Shown here piece after piece: positions 36,821 to 46,031 of a stretch of DNA of 64,000 bases; the stretch's first letter is position 1; every line of letters starts with the position of its first letter. The notes beneath the pieces are model-generated. The model did no database searches and was not told where the DNA came from. It was given only the letters and a program-made list of their open reading frames with translations. The stretch spans positions 1 through 64,000 of the forward strand of contig NZ_BLRL01000010.1 in the NCBI RefSeq assembly GCF_015082335.1, in the 5' to 3' direction. The DNA comes from Moritella sp. F3. GTDB lineage: Bacteria > Pseudomonadota > Gammaproteobacteria > Enterobacterales > Moritellaceae. Position numbers and translations under genes: made by a program.

Positions 36821-36842
36821 AACCCCTAAATTGTTAGGGGTT
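36821..36842 (+). other. Hairpin directly after fbpA
   Basis: AACCCCTAA and TTAGGGGTT form a 9-bp stem with a 4-base loop, 9 bp after the stop codon. The T-run is weak, so it may protect the fbpA mRNA end rather than terminate fully. Confidence 0.55.
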
Positions 36843-36889
36843 AACAGTTGATATTGCGGCTTAATGAGTTGTTAATAGACTGATTTAAA

Positions 36890-36925
36890 GGTTGGTAAAG
36901 TTACTTTGTAACTCGCCAACCTTTT
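36890..36925 (+). terminator. Second hairpin between fbpA and fbpB, possible attenuator
   Basis: GGTTGG...CCAACC with an inner AGTTA/TAACT stem is followed by only four T residues. It would allow partial read-through into the permease gene. Confidence 0.45.
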
Positions 36926-36957
36926 CGCGTATCTAAACAGGAGTTATTTTTCCGTCC

Positions 36958-38589
36958 ATGAATCATAAGTTAGCCTTTTCTTGGCATTCTAGTAGTTGGT
37001 TTATTGCGATCATGTTAGCGCTACCTATTGCAGCTTTGTTTTATCAAGCTATAGGCCCTAGTGCAGATGTTTTTCAGCATCTTATTGATACCGTGCTCCT
37101 CGATTATGTGCAAAATACCCTTATTCTTGTTTTTCTCGTTTGTTTCATTAGCAGTATTATCGCGTTACCAGCCGCTTGGCTTATTGCCATGTGTGATTTC
37201 CCTGGTCGTAAAAGTTTACAGTGGGCGTTGATGTTACCGATGGCGATGCCTGCGTATATCGTCGCTTATATTTATACCGATATGTTTGATTATGCTGGTC
37301 CGGTGCAAATCGCTTTACGTGGTGTATTTGGATGGGAAAATGCCAGTGATTATTGGTTCTTTGATATCCGTACGATTCCCGGCGCCGCAACAGTTTTAGC
37401 CTTAGTGTTGTACCCTTATCTGTACTTATTAGCGCGTACGTCATTTCTCGAACAATCAACCAGCCTTATTCAAGCCAGCCGTATGTTGGGTAGTTCACCG
37501 CTATCTAGCTGTTTACGTGTATCGCTACCGCTTGCACGTCCTGCTATCGCAGTCGGTCTATCCTTAGTCGCGATGGAAACGGTGGCTGATTTTGCTACGG
37601 TGAATTATTTTGCCGTTAATACCTTAACCACCGCAGTATATGATACTTGGATTGGTTATGGCAGTTTAACGGCGGCTGCGCAATTGTCAGTAATGACATT
37701 ATCGGTGATCTTATTATTTGTCGGTTTAGAGCGCTTTGCACGTCGTAAGCAGCAAGTGTTTCAAAAAAGCATGCTACACGAACAAGAAGTACGTTATCAA
37801 TTAACAGGTTGCGCTAAGTTGTTCGCGATGGCTTGGTGTTGGCTGTTGGTCTTTGCTGGTTTCCTATTACCTTTCGCTGTATTGGTTAATTATGCATGGC
37901 ATTATTTTGCCGAATCTTGGACTGAAGAATTTTTCCAATACAGTGCTAACAGCTTAATCTTGGCAGTTATTGTTGCGAGCTTAGCGGTTTTCTGCGCTGT
38001 ATTACTGGGATTATATCGCCGTTTAATCGGCACTAAGTATGCCACGGTCCCGGCACGTATTAGTACCATGGGTTATGCATTACCTGGTACCGTATTGGCG
38101 ATTGGTATTATTATCCCGTTGACCTCGGCTGACTTCTTACTCAATGACATCACTGAACTGTTGTGGGGCTGGACTCCTGGTTTAGTCTTTACCGGTACGA
38201 CCTTTGCACTTATTTTTGCGTATCTTATTCGTTTTTCGGCGATTGCCGTGGGCTCGATAGAAAGCAGTGTTGATAAGATATCGCCGTCGTTGGATATGGT
38301 GACGCGTACATTGGGACACAGTCCCAATAGTATGATCCGTAAAGTGCATATTCCCCTGATCCGTAAAGGCATATTGGCTGGCTTTTTGTTGGTGTTCATT
38401 GAGTCAATGAAAGAGCTGCCAACAGCCTTGCTATTACGTCCATTTAACTATGAAACATTGGCTACTTACGTATTCCAGTTTGCTTCTGATGAAATGTTAG
38501 AGCAGGCGGCGTTAGCGGCGATTGTGATTGTGTTAGTTGGTTTGATCCCGCTTATTTTCTTAAACCGTTCTTTGGAGCAACAGCACTGA
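36958..38589 (+). CDS. fbpB: Ferric iron ABC transporter permease
   Basis: 543-aa inner-membrane permease with two fused BPD_transp_1 units (about 12 helices), as in FbpB/SfuB. The two EAA loops are visible as EQSTSLIQASRMLGSSPLSSCLRVSLPLARPAI (about 165-195) and DKISPSLDMVTRTLGHSPNSMIRKVHIPLIR (about 440-470). The stop codon overlaps the fbpC start by one base (TGATG), showing tight coupling. Substrate is inferred from fbpA. Confidence 0.93.
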   Translation: MNHKLAFSWHSSSWFIAIMLALPIAALFYQAIGPSADVFQHLIDTVLLDYVQNTLILVFLVCFISSIIALPAAWLIAMCDFPGRKSLQWALMLPMAMPAYIVAYIYTDMFDYAGPVQIALRGVFGWENASDYWFFDIRTIPGAATVLALVLYPYLYLLARTSFLEQSTSLIQASRMLGSSPLSSCLRVSLPLARPAIAVGLSLVAMETVADFATVNYFAVNTLTTAVYDTWIGYGSLTAAAQLSVMTLSVILLFVGLERFARRKQQVFQKSMLHEQEVRYQLTGCAKLFAMAWCWLLVFAGFLLPFAVLVNYAWHYFAESWTEEFFQYSANSLILAVIVASLAVFCAVLLGLYRRLIGTKYATVPARISTMGYALPGTVLAIGIIIPLTSADFLLNDITELLWGWTPGLVFTGTTFALIFAYLIRFSAIAVGSIESSVDKISPSLDMVTRTLGHSPNSMIRKVHIPLIRKGILAGFLLVFIESMKELPTALLLRPFNYETLATYVFQFASDEMLEQAALAAIVIVLVGLIPLIFLNRSLEQQH

Positions 38590-39668
38590 TGACGACATCT
38601 TCTTCACTTGCTTTACGTATTTCAGATCTACATTGTAGTTATGCTGGCGTTGATATTTTAACAGGACTGGATTTAGAACTCGGCAAAAATGAAATCTTAT
38701 GCCTGTTAGGGCCAAGTGGCTGTGGTAAAACCACCACGTTAAAATTGATTGCTGGATTATTACCGCCTACGCAAGGTAGTATCGAAATTAATGGTCATGT
38801 GGTTGATAATGCCGAGCTAAACTTAGCGCCTGAAAAGCGTAAAGTCGGCATGATATTTCAGGATTACGCGTTATTCCCACATTTGACGGTGACTGATAAT
38901 GTCTTGTTTAGCCAATATAAACAAACCAAGGCTAAGCAAAAAGAGACGTTAGATTACGTACTTAAATTAGTTAATTTGACCGAGTTTTCTGACCGTTATC
39001 CGCATCAGTTGTCGGGTGGTCAACAGCAGCGTGTTGCGATTGCCCGTGCGCTGGCGAGTTCTCCGGAACTGTTATTGCTCGATGAACCTTTCTCTAATAT
39101 TGATAGCCAAGTGCGTCATCATTTGATTGAAGAGATGCGTGGTTTGCTTAAATCACACAATATGAGTGCCATCTTTGTTACGCACAGTAAAGAAGAAGCA
39201 TTTGCTTTTGCTGACCGTTTAGCTGTTTTCCATCAAGGAAAGATTGAGCAACTTGGTACGCCAAGTGAGCTATATAATCAACCTGCTACGCGTTTTGTGG
39301 CTGATTTTTTAGGTAAAGTAAATTACTTAGATGCAGTGGTATTAGATGCGCACAGTGTGCAAACAGTATTAGGTGTGATCAGCAGTAAAAAAGCATTAAC
39401 CGTCGCGGTTGGTGAGAAAAAACTGTTAGCCATACGCCCACAGCAATTACAATTACAAGTTGTGGAGCAGGGCATCGCTACGATTAGCCAACAGCAATTC
39501 TTAGGCATGACGACGCATTGCACTATTTGCTTAACAGATACCTCATTGACGGAGGGCTGTTTGGAATTATCGGTATCGATGCAGCAACCGATGCAGATCG
39601 GCGATATGGTGAATGTGACCGTAGCAGAACATGATTTGGTCTTGTTTGACCGTGACTCCGTTTCATAA
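38589..39668 (+). CDS. fbpC: Ferric iron ABC transporter ATP-binding protein
   Basis: 359-aa ABC ATPase energising the iron permease. Walker A GPSGCGKTT (about residue 42), Q-loop FQDYALFPH, signature [15 protein letters not shown], Walker B LLLLDEPFSNID and the switch His in VTHSKEE are present. A C-terminal TOBE-like domain (about 280-355) is typical of FbpC/PotA. Its start overlaps the fbpB stop. It converges on argR. Confidence 0.94.
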   Translation: MTTSSSLALRISDLHCSYAGVDILTGLDLELGKNEILCLLGPSGCGKTTTLKLIAGLLPPTQGSIEINGHVVDNAELNLAPEKRKVGMIFQDYALFPHLTVTDNVLFSQYKQTKAKQKETLDYVLKLVNLTEFSDRYPHQLSGGQQQRVAIARALASSPELLLLDEPFSNIDSQVRHHLIEEMRGLLKSHNMSAIFVTHSKEEAFAFADRLAVFHQGKIEQLGTPSELYNQPATRFVADFLGKVNYLDAVVLDAHSVQTVLGVISSKKALTVAVGEKKLLAIRPQQLQLQVVEQGIATISQQQFLGMTTHCTICLTDTSLTEGCLELSVSMQQPMQIGDMVNVTVAEHDLVLFDRDSVS

Positions 39669-39739
39669 GCGAAGTTATTAAGCAAAATGATTCACTAAGC
39701 CTCTAAGTAAACGATTCACTAAAGCTCAGGCTGGTTTCA

Positions 39740-39772
39740 ATCATGTTTGGTGTGGGAAACATCAAACATGAT
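39740..39772. terminator. Convergent hairpin between fbpC and argR
   Basis: A 10-bp stem (ATCATGTTTG/CAAACATGAT) extends inward with TGT/ACA around GGGAA. T-runs are not adjacent on either strand, so it is a plausible but non-canonical terminator. Confidence 0.45.
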
Positions 39773-39799
39773 CATTCATTGCGGTTTTTACTGCGCGAG

Positions 39800-40273
39800 C
39801 TAGATGTATTCGAATAACTCTTTTACTGCATTATCTACTTCAGCAATAATGGTGGTGCTCGTAGGGGTAATGAAAATGGTATCATCCCCTGCGATAGTAC
39901 CCAAAATGCCTTCTGTACGCCCTAATGAATCTAATAAACGTGCGATTAATTGTGCCGAACCGGGGCTGGTTTGGATCACAATCAAGCATTCATTATGAGT
40001 AATGTCTAATACTAAGCTTTTTAGCTGGCTGCTAATGGTTGGTACGCCTAATTCTGCTGGCAGGCAGTACACCATTTCATCTTTTGCATTGCGCGTACGC
40101 ACAGCGCCAAACTTGCTGAGCATGCGTGATACTTTAGATTGGTTAACACTATCGAACCCTTGGTCTTTAAGCGCATCGACGATTTCGCTTTGTGATCCTA
40201 GGTGCTCTTCTTTTAGTAAACCTTTAAACGCTTTTACTAACTGATCTTGTTTTTCGCTCATATTTTTTACCAT
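39800..40273 (-). CDS. argR: Arginine repressor ArgR
   Basis: Hexameric arginine-responsive regulator of arginine synthesis, uptake and catabolism. The N-terminal winged helix has [38 protein letters not shown]. The C-terminal oligomerisation and arginine-binding core has [33 protein letters not shown], nearly as in E. coli. At 157 aa it is full length; a start four residues in (MSEKQ, 40261) is equally possible since neither has a clear SD. It is divergent from the arginine importer, which it probably represses. Confidence 0.96.
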   Translation of the reverse strand: MVKNMSEKQDQLVKAFKGLLKEEHLGSQSEIVDALKDQGFDSVNQSKVSRMLSKFGAVRTRNAKDEMVYCLPAELGVPTISSQLKSLVLDITHNECLIVIQTSPGSAQLIARLLDSLGRTEGILGTIAGDDTIFITPTSTTIIAEVDNAVKELFEYI

Positions 40274-40396
40274 GTCAGTTGATTCATCTATAATTCAAGC
40301 TGCTAATACGCAATTCAATGTGATTTTATAATAAAACCCAAGCTAACTTTTATAGCCATTTATAATTTTTTATAAAATCAGTGACTAAATCACTTA

Positions 40397-40446
40397 TGTG
40401 AATAGAAAATGAACTTGAGTCACGATGAACTGAATAATTATGCATA
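40397..40446. promoter_or_regulatory. Two candidate ARG boxes in the argR-artP spacer
   Basis: TGAATAGAAAATGAA (40399-40413) and TGAATAATTATGCAT (40431-40445) resemble the ArgR box (TGAAT-w4-ATTCA), with centres 32 bp apart, in the 321-bp divergent region. They could serve argR autoregulation or art repression. Confidence 0.45.
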
Positions 40447-40519
40447 TGATACCAGCAGGGTATATTTTATCTAGCTTATTTGGCTAATTCGGTGTTTTTG
40501 CATAAAAACCGAATTAAAG

Positions 40520-40562
40520 TGAATATATATGTTGATTTTGAAGTTTATTCGGTTATTATACT
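40520..40562 (+). promoter_or_regulatory. Candidate artP promoter with ARG-box-like site on the -35
   Basis: TTGATT (40532-40537) with TATTAT (40554-40559, 16-bp spacing) or TATACT (40557-40562, 19 bp) forms a promoter about 35 bp before artP. TGAATATATATGTTGA (40520-40535) overlaps the -35, fitting ArgR repression. Confidence 0.5.
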
Positions 40563-40594
40563 CGCATCTAGTGCAATTATATTCAGTTATCATT

Positions 40595-41335
40595 ATGAGC
40601 ATCGAACTAAAAAACATCTGTAAATCTTGGGGTCAACTTGATGTGTTACAAAACATCGACCTTAAATGTGCCAAAGGCGAGACTTTAGTACTGCTTGGCC
40701 CAAGTGGTGCAGGTAAGAGTTCTTTACTGCGTGTCCTTAATTTATTGGATACGCCAGATAATGGTGAGATCACGATTGCTGGTGAAAAATTTGATTTTTC
40801 AGCTAAGTTAAGTGACAAGAAATTAACCAAACGTAGTCAGATGCTAAGACAGAAAGTAGGCATGGTATTTCAACAGTACAACCTATGGCCACATATGTCT
40901 GTGATGGATAACTTAATTGAAGCACCAGTTAAAATTTTAAAGCAAACAAAACAACACGCTCGTGAAGAGGCCATGAAGATCCTTGAGCAATTACAACTAG
41001 CAGATAAAGCCGATGTATTTCCATTAGCCTTATCTGGTGGTCAGCAGCAACGTGTCGCGATTGCACGTGCTTTAATGATGAAACCAGAAGTTTTGTTATT
41101 TGATGAACCGACTGCGGCGTTAGATCCAGAGGTGACCAATCAAGTAGCTGAAATCATTAAATCACTGGCAATTACCGGTATTACTCAGGTTGTTGTAACG
41201 CACGAAGTGGACTTCGCGCGTAAAGTCGCTAGTCAGGTTTGTTATCTTGAACGCGGCGAAATTGTTGAGTTTGGTGGTGCTGAACACTTCCAGCAACCGC
41301 AAACGCCACAATTTACAAACTACTTGAAGCATTAA
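40595..41335 (+). CDS. artP: Arginine ABC transporter ATP-binding protein
   Basis: 246-aa ABC ATPase of the arginine importer. From [25 protein letters not shown] it matches E. coli ArtP closely, including Walker [30 protein letters not shown], signature [17 protein letters not shown], Walker [15 protein letters not shown] and [10 protein letters not shown]. The frame is open from 40529, but those 22 residues overlap the promoter; ATG 40595 is the family start. First gene of artPJQM. Confidence 0.95.
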   Translation: MSIELKNICKSWGQLDVLQNIDLKCAKGETLVLLGPSGAGKSSLLRVLNLLDTPDNGEITIAGEKFDFSAKLSDKKLTKRSQMLRQKVGMVFQQYNLWPHMSVMDNLIEAPVKILKQTKQHAREEAMKILEQLQLADKADVFPLALSGGQQQRVAIARALMMKPEVLLFDEPTAALDPEVTNQVAEIIKSLAITGITQVVVTHEVDFARKVASQVCYLERGEIVEFGGAEHFQQPQTPQFTNYLKH

Positions 41336-41406
41336 TTCATTAAAATTTAAATTGTTAGCTTATTTAAACATGAGCTTATTTAAACATTAGGAACAGGTCG
41401 TACCAA

Positions 41407-42150
41407 ATGAAAAAACTACTAACAGCATTAATTCTAACGTCAGCAGCGGCGCAAGTAACTGCAGCTGAACAAATTAAATTCGTTACTGAAGCGACTTATC
41501 CTCCGTTTGAAATGATGGATGAAAACAATGAATTTCAAGGTTTCGACATTGATATCGCTCGCGCAGTTTGTACTGAATTAAAAGCGGAATGTAGTTTTGC
41601 TAATCAATCATTTGATAGTCTTATTCCAAGCTTGAAGTTCCGTCGTTATGATGCCGCTATTGCAGCAATGGATGTCACGCCTGCACGTCAAAAGCAAGTT
41701 GATTTCTCTGATGTCTATTATGAAAACTCGGCAGTTCTTGTTGCTGAAAAAGGCAAATATAATGTCGTTGCTGATTTATCAGGTAAAGCTGTAGGTGTAC
41801 AAAATGGTACTTCTCACCAAGCTTATATGACTGACACATATGCGGATGAAAAAGTATTGCTACTTAACTTCCCATCATACCAAAAAGCATTCCTAGACCT
41901 TAAAAATGGTCGTATCAACGGTGTATTCGCAGATTCTGCAGTTGCACACGATTGGTTGAGCAAACACAGTGATGGTAACTACGAAACCGTCGGTAAAGCC
42001 GTGACTGATGCAAAATATTTTGGTGCTGGTTTTGCTATCGCAGTTCGTAAGGATAACGCTGAATTATTGACTAAATTGAACAGCGGTTTGAAAGCAATTA
42101 AAGCGAATGGTACTTACGATAAAATTTACGCAAAATACTTTGCTAAATAA
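41407..42150 (+). CDS. artJ: Periplasmic arginine-binding protein
   Basis: 247-aa family-3 solute-binding protein. A signal peptide (KKLLTALILTSAAAQVTAA) is followed by EQIKFVTEATYPPFEMMDENNEFQGFDIDIARAVC, the class signature. DAAIAAMDVTPARQKQVDFSDVYYENSAVLV closely follows E. coli ArtJ/ArtI. Codon bias suggests high expression. A terminator-like hairpin separates it from artQ. Arginine specificity is inferred from ArtP/Q/M and the argR neighbour. Confidence 0.93.
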   Translation: MKKLLTALILTSAAAQVTAAEQIKFVTEATYPPFEMMDENNEFQGFDIDIARAVCTELKAECSFANQSFDSLIPSLKFRRYDAAIAAMDVTPARQKQVDFSDVYYENSAVLVAEKGKYNVVADLSGKAVGVQNGTSHQAYMTDTYADEKVLLLNFPSYQKAFLDLKNGRINGVFADSAVAHDWLSKHSDGNYETVGKAVTDAKYFGAGFAIAVRKDNAELLTKLNSGLKAIKANGTYDKIYAKYFAK

Positions 42151-42239
42151 GATATAACAGTGTTTAATCTCGGCCTGAGTTGCGGTGTAATATCAGGGCA
42201 TAATAGCCAAGTTATTATGGTAACGAGATAATTCATTTT

Positions 42240-42270
42240 AAAGTGCCTTTTAGGGGCACTTTTTGTTTTT
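42240..42270 (+). terminator. Intrinsic terminator/attenuator between artJ and artQ
   Basis: An 8-bp stem AAAGTGCC/GGCACTTT with a 7-base loop is followed by TTGTTTTT. It lies 90 bp after artJ and 16 bp before artQ. Partial termination would give more binding protein than permease. Confidence 0.75.
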
Positions 42271-42285
42271 ACGTCCGGAGTTTTT

Positions 42286-42960
42286 ATGGATCTTTTGCAG
42301 CTTCAATTATTATTGGATGCAACAAAAATCACCCTTGGCCTTGCGCTAACATCGTTGTTGGTTGGCTTGGTTCTCGCTATTTTATTCTGTGTTGCAGAAA
42401 TGCAAAAGAACCCACTTATAGCTAAACCGATTGGCCTATTTGTTACGATATTACGTGGCTTACCTGAGATCTTGATTGTCTTTTTTGTGTTTTTCGGTGG
42501 CACGCATATTCTGTTTTTATTAACCGATGAATTTTATGACATCAGTCCGTTCTGGAGTGGTGTGGTGGCACTGTCACTTATCTTTGCTTCTTATGCGTCG
42601 CAAACGTTACGCGCCGCCATTCAATCTGTTCCAAAAGGTCAGCAGCAAAGCGCACAAGCACTTGGTATGGGACCTGTTCGTTGTTTCTTACGTATCACCT
42701 TGCCACAAGCATGGCGCCTAGCATTACCGGGTTTAGGTAATCAGTGGATGGTATTATTAAAAGATACGGCGTTAGTGTCGTTAATCGGCGTGACAGATTT
42801 GATGAAACAGGCAGATTTATTATCAGGCAGTACGTATAAACCATTCACCTTTTTGGTGGCGGCCGCAGCGATTTATCTGATTATTACCTTGATCAGCCAA
42901 TGGATGTTAAAGCACCTTGATAATTACATTAATCGTTTTGATGCCGGAGTAGAAAAATGA
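42286..42960 (+). CDS. artQ: Arginine ABC transporter permease ArtQ
   Basis: 224-aa inner-membrane subunit of the His/Glu/Gln/Arg permease family. It has about five helices, with the EAA loop PKGQQQSAQALGMGPVRCFLRITLPQAWRLALPGLGNQW (about 112-150). LLKDTALVSLIGVTDLMKQADLLSGSTYKPF matches ArtQ. The stop overlaps the artM start by four bases (ATGA), showing coupling. It pairs with ArtM in the membrane. Confidence 0.94.
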   Translation: MDLLQLQLLLDATKITLGLALTSLLVGLVLAILFCVAEMQKNPLIAKPIGLFVTILRGLPEILIVFFVFFGGTHILFLLTDEFYDISPFWSGVVALSLIFASYASQTLRAAIQSVPKGQQQSAQALGMGPVRCFLRITLPQAWRLALPGLGNQWMVLLKDTALVSLIGVTDLMKQADLLSGSTYKPFTFLVAAAAIYLIITLISQWMLKHLDNYINRFDAGVEK

Positions 42961-43622
42961 CATTAGAGCACTTTTGGTTATTATTTAACGGCTTGAGCAC
43001 GACGCTTGAAATTACCTTTTTCAGTTTATTTTTTGGTTCTATCATTGCGGTGTTTCTAACGTTAGCGATGGTGAATAAGATCCCTGGATTAAACCTATTA
43101 GCCCAGACTATTATTTTAATCTTTACTGGTACGCCATTATTAATCCAAATATTTTTGGTTTACAGCGGACCGTCGCAGTTTGAAGTGATTAAAAATAGCT
43201 TCTTGTGGGACTATTTAAGCCAAGCGAAAATTTGCGCGATTATTGCCTTAGCATTTAATACCGCCGCTTATTCATCGCTGTTATTTAAAGGTGCGATTGA
43301 ATCAGTGCCGCGCGGTGAATGGGATGCGTGTAAAGCATTGGGGATGACCCGTGGACAAACGTTAGCGGTTATTGTGCCGCATGCTTTACGTCGTGTATTA
43401 CCGTCTTATTCTAATGAAGTGATTTTGGTACTGAAAGGTACTTCATTGGCCAGCTCGATCACTATCATGGATGTGATGGGGTATGCGAATCAAATTAATG
43501 GTCAGACTTATGATGCATTAATGGCCTTTTCTGCAGCGGGTATTATCTACTTGGGTATGAACGGTATCTTGGTATTAATCTTTAAACAGTTAGAGAAAAA
43601 AGCCCTCGCGTTCCAGTCTTAA
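42957..43622 (+). CDS. artM: Arginine ABC transporter permease ArtM
   Basis: 221-aa partner permease of ArtQ. Five or so hydrophobic helices flank the EAA loop PRGEWDACKALGMTRGQTLAVIVPHALRRVLPSYSNEV. LVLKGTSLASSITIMDVMGYANQINGQTYDALMAF is typical of ArtM. The start overlaps artQ by four bases. Last gene of the art operon; the 275-bp gap to mdh holds no gene and no strong terminator that I can see. Confidence 0.94.
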   Translation: MTLEHFWLLFNGLSTTLEITFFSLFFGSIIAVFLTLAMVNKIPGLNLLAQTIILIFTGTPLLIQIFLVYSGPSQFEVIKNSFLWDYLSQAKICAIIALAFNTAAYSSLLFKGAIESVPRGEWDACKALGMTRGQTLAVIVPHALRRVLPSYSNEVILVLKGTSLASSITIMDVMGYANQINGQTYDALMAFSAAGIIYLGMNGILVLIFKQLEKKALAFQS

Positions 43623-43897
43623 TTGTTTTGTTATTGACTCATTTATTTGCTGTTCTCAGGTTAGCATTGCAATAGGTGAGTCAATATTGCCAAGTTACCT
43701 CATGCTATTTCACCTGAAAGCTTAACCCTGCTAGATAGAAAGCTAACGCTTTAAAACGCCTATGTAATTCACTTATTTACCCCCCATATCCGTGTTGTTA
43801 ATTGTTTTTTCGTCAATGTTGCAGTAAGGTAGCTGTGATTAAAGGAATTTGTGAATATTGTATTCAACAATAAACAATTAAGATAATGGAGACGTCT

Positions 43898-44836
43898 ATG
43901 AAAGTCGCTGTATTAGGTGCTGCTGGTGGTATCGGTCAAGCTTTAGCCCTACTTTTGAAAACTCAACTACCTGCGGGTTCTGAACTGTCGCTATATGATA
44001 TTGCGCCAGTTACACCGGGTGTTGCTGTTGATTTAAGCCACATCCCTACAGACGTTACTATTGCTGGTTTTGCTGGTATGGATCCAACTGATGCACTTGT
44101 TGGTGCTGACGTGGTACTTATCTCTGCGGGTGTTGCTCGTAAACCAGGTATGGACCGTTCAGATCTATTCAATATCAATGCTGGGATCATCAAAAATCTA
44201 GCTGGTAAATGTGCTGAAGTATGTCCAAATGCATGTATCGGTATTATTACTAACCCAGTAAATACAACTGTGCCAATCGCTGCAGAAGTACTTAAACAAG
44301 CCGGTGTTTACGACAAACGTAAACTATTCGGTATTACAACGCTGGATGTTATCCGTTCTGAAACTTTCGTGAGCGAGCTTAAAGGCATTTCACTTGCTGA
44401 TGTTGAAGTACCAGTTATCGGCGGTCACTCAGGCGTAACAATTCTTCCGCTACTTTCTCAAGTTAAAGGCGTTGAATTTACAGCTGAAGAAATCGCAACA
44501 CTAACACCGCGCATTCAAAACGCGGGTACTGAAGTTGTTGAAGCTAAAGCGGGTGGCGGTTCTGCGACACTTTCTATGGGTCAAGCAGCTGCACGTTTCG
44601 GTCTCTCTCTTGTTCGCGCATTACAAGGTGAAGAAGGTATCGTTGAGTGTACTTATGTTGACGGTGGTTCTGAGCACGCAACATTCTTCGCACAACCTGT
44701 ATTACTAGGTAAAAACGGCGTTGAAGAAGTACTAGCATACGGTGAGCTAAGCGAGTTTGAAACAAACGCACGCGATGCAATGTTAGAAGAACTAAAAGCG
44801 AACATCACGTTAGGTGAAGAGTTCGTTGCTGGTTAA
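43898..44836 (+). CDS. mdh: Malate dehydrogenase
   Basis: 312-aa NAD-dependent malate dehydrogenase of the TCA cycle. The Rossmann motif is [19 protein letters not shown], and the catalytic and substrate residues lie in [26 protein letters not shown] and [17 protein letters not shown] (catalytic His). The start at 43898 is set by GGAGA six bases upstream and by identity of length with E. coli Mdh (312); an in-frame ATG at 43886 would add four residues. Codon usage is that of a highly expressed gene. It follows the art operon; argR sits on the far side of that operon. Confidence 0.97.
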   Translation: MKVAVLGAAGGIGQALALLLKTQLPAGSELSLYDIAPVTPGVAVDLSHIPTDVTIAGFAGMDPTDALVGADVVLISAGVARKPGMDRSDLFNINAGIIKNLAGKCAEVCPNACIGIITNPVNTTVPIAAEVLKQAGVYDKRKLFGITTLDVIRSETFVSELKGISLADVEVPVIGGHSGVTILPLLSQVKGVEFTAEEIATLTPRIQNAGTEVVEAKAGGGSATLSMGQAAARFGLSLVRALQGEEGIVECTYVDGGSEHATFFAQPVLLGKNGVEEVLAYGELSEFETNARDAMLEELKANITLGEEFVAG

Positions 44837-44851
44837 TGATTATCATTAACC
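44831..44851. other. Fur-box-like palindrome at the mdh stop codon
   Basis: GGTTAATGA-TTA-TCATTAACC is a perfect 9-bp inverted repeat that includes the mdh stop. The central 19 bases agree with the Fur consensus at about 16 positions. It lies about 160 bp before motX, with the mdh terminator between. Confidence 0.45.
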
Positions 44852-44877
44852 GCTTAGGTTAATGGTGATTAAAATAG

Positions 44878-44910
44878 AAACCCAAGTTATCGTAACTTGG
44901 GTTTTTTTTA
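44878..44910 (+). terminator. Terminator of mdh
   Basis: A 12-bp stem AAACCCAAGTTA/TAACTTGGGTTT with a TCG loop is followed by a T-run. It lies 41 bp after the stop. Confidence 0.93.
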
Positions 44911-45012
44911 TTTAAGAAAATGCTATTTTGGTCGATATATCTATTATCACAGTAATTTTGATCGCCACACATCATCTATGCTCACCTTACACATCGCTTT
45001 AGGTTAATTGAT

Positions 45013-45849
45013 ATGCTTACAACACAGATAATGAAATTAACAAAAAATTACCGTCACCTGAAAGCGGTATTATACGTGGTTATGGCGAGTGTATCTGTGT
45101 CTGGTGTAAATGTACTGGCAGCGGAAAATAGCGGTGACACGCTCGTTTCAAGTAAACCTACTGGCAGTCATAAGGCGGCAAATAAGTCGCTAACAAATAA
45201 GCCTGTAGGCGAAAAAGAACAACGTATTACCGACAGTGGCAAACTGGCAGTGGCTGCAGAAGAGGCTGGTAACACTAAATACAGTGATTATCCCAGTGCG
45301 GTTGAGCTATATACTGATGATGAACTCAATGAATTGATTGGCAAAAATACGCATCTAAAAAGGGTGCGAGCGGATCAATGTCAGCTAGTTGCTGATATTA
45401 AAGTACGTGCTGAATTAGTGAAATTACCGACCTACCAATTTCTTTGGGGCGATATGCTCGCTTGGGGTGTATGTGTGGATAAAAATGCTGAGTTAGGTAT
45501 TTATTTCATGCGTGCGGCAGCAAGACAAGGTCAGCCTAGGGCGTTAGAACAACTGGGTCGTTATTATGTGCAAGGGCGTTTTGTGCAGCAAGATATTGAG
45601 CGTGCTTTACCTTTGTTTGAGCAATCTGCAAAACTAGGATTCCTGCCCGCAAAAATACAATGGGCGGAGTTATTAGTGCAAGGTTACGGCAGCCCTTATG
45701 ATTACCAAACGGCTTACAGCTACCTCTATAGTACCGTCACGGATGATGCCAAAACGCATCAAAAATTAGCATTTTTGTTAGCGCGATTGGAACATTTAAT
45801 GCCTGAACGTTTGGTGATTGCAGCCAAGAATGCGGCTAAATACCAATAG
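45013..45849 (+). CDS. motX: Sodium-type polar flagellar protein MotX
   Basis: 278-aa secreted protein with Sel1-like repeats that, with MotY, forms the T-ring holding the PomAB stator of a sodium-driven polar flagellum. A signal peptide (about 1-37) is followed by a low-complexity Ser/Lys-rich stretch (about 40-90). VELYTDDELNELIGKNTHLKRVRADQCQLVADI, LWGDMLAWGVCVDKNAELG, ALEQLGRYYVQGRFVQQD and ELLVQGYGSPYDYQTAY match Vibrio MotX. The extra N-terminal stretch makes it longer than Vibrio MotX (about 210 aa). rnr follows, as in Vibrio. The start could also be the internal ATG at 45031. Confidence 0.88.
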   Translation: MLTTQIMKLTKNYRHLKAVLYVVMASVSVSGVNVLAAENSGDTLVSSKPTGSHKAANKSLTNKPVGEKEQRITDSGKLAVAAEEAGNTKYSDYPSAVELYTDDELNELIGKNTHLKRVRADQCQLVADIKVRAELVKLPTYQFLWGDMLAWGVCVDKNAELGIYFMRAAARQGQPRALEQLGRYYVQGRFVQQDIERALPLFEQSAKLGFLPAKIQWAELLVQGYGSPYDYQTAYSYLYSTVTDDAKTHQKLAFLLARLEHLMPERLVIAAKNAAKYQ

Positions 45850-46031
45850 ACAACGCTCACTAAAATGCCAGCGAAACTAACGAAATAGTCAATTGGAGTT
45901 AGTTTTGATTCGATTATTTCTCTATTTAACAGAATCCTTCCTGTATACCGACTTAGTTATGGTACAAAACTGTATCCCAACGTAGTTTGGGTATATAATC
46001 CGAACGATATTCCTACCAATTTGGACCTTCT

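Noticed and set aside
40529..40594. In-frame extension of artP
   Set aside because: It overlaps the likely promoter, and family similarity starts exactly at MSIEL (40595).
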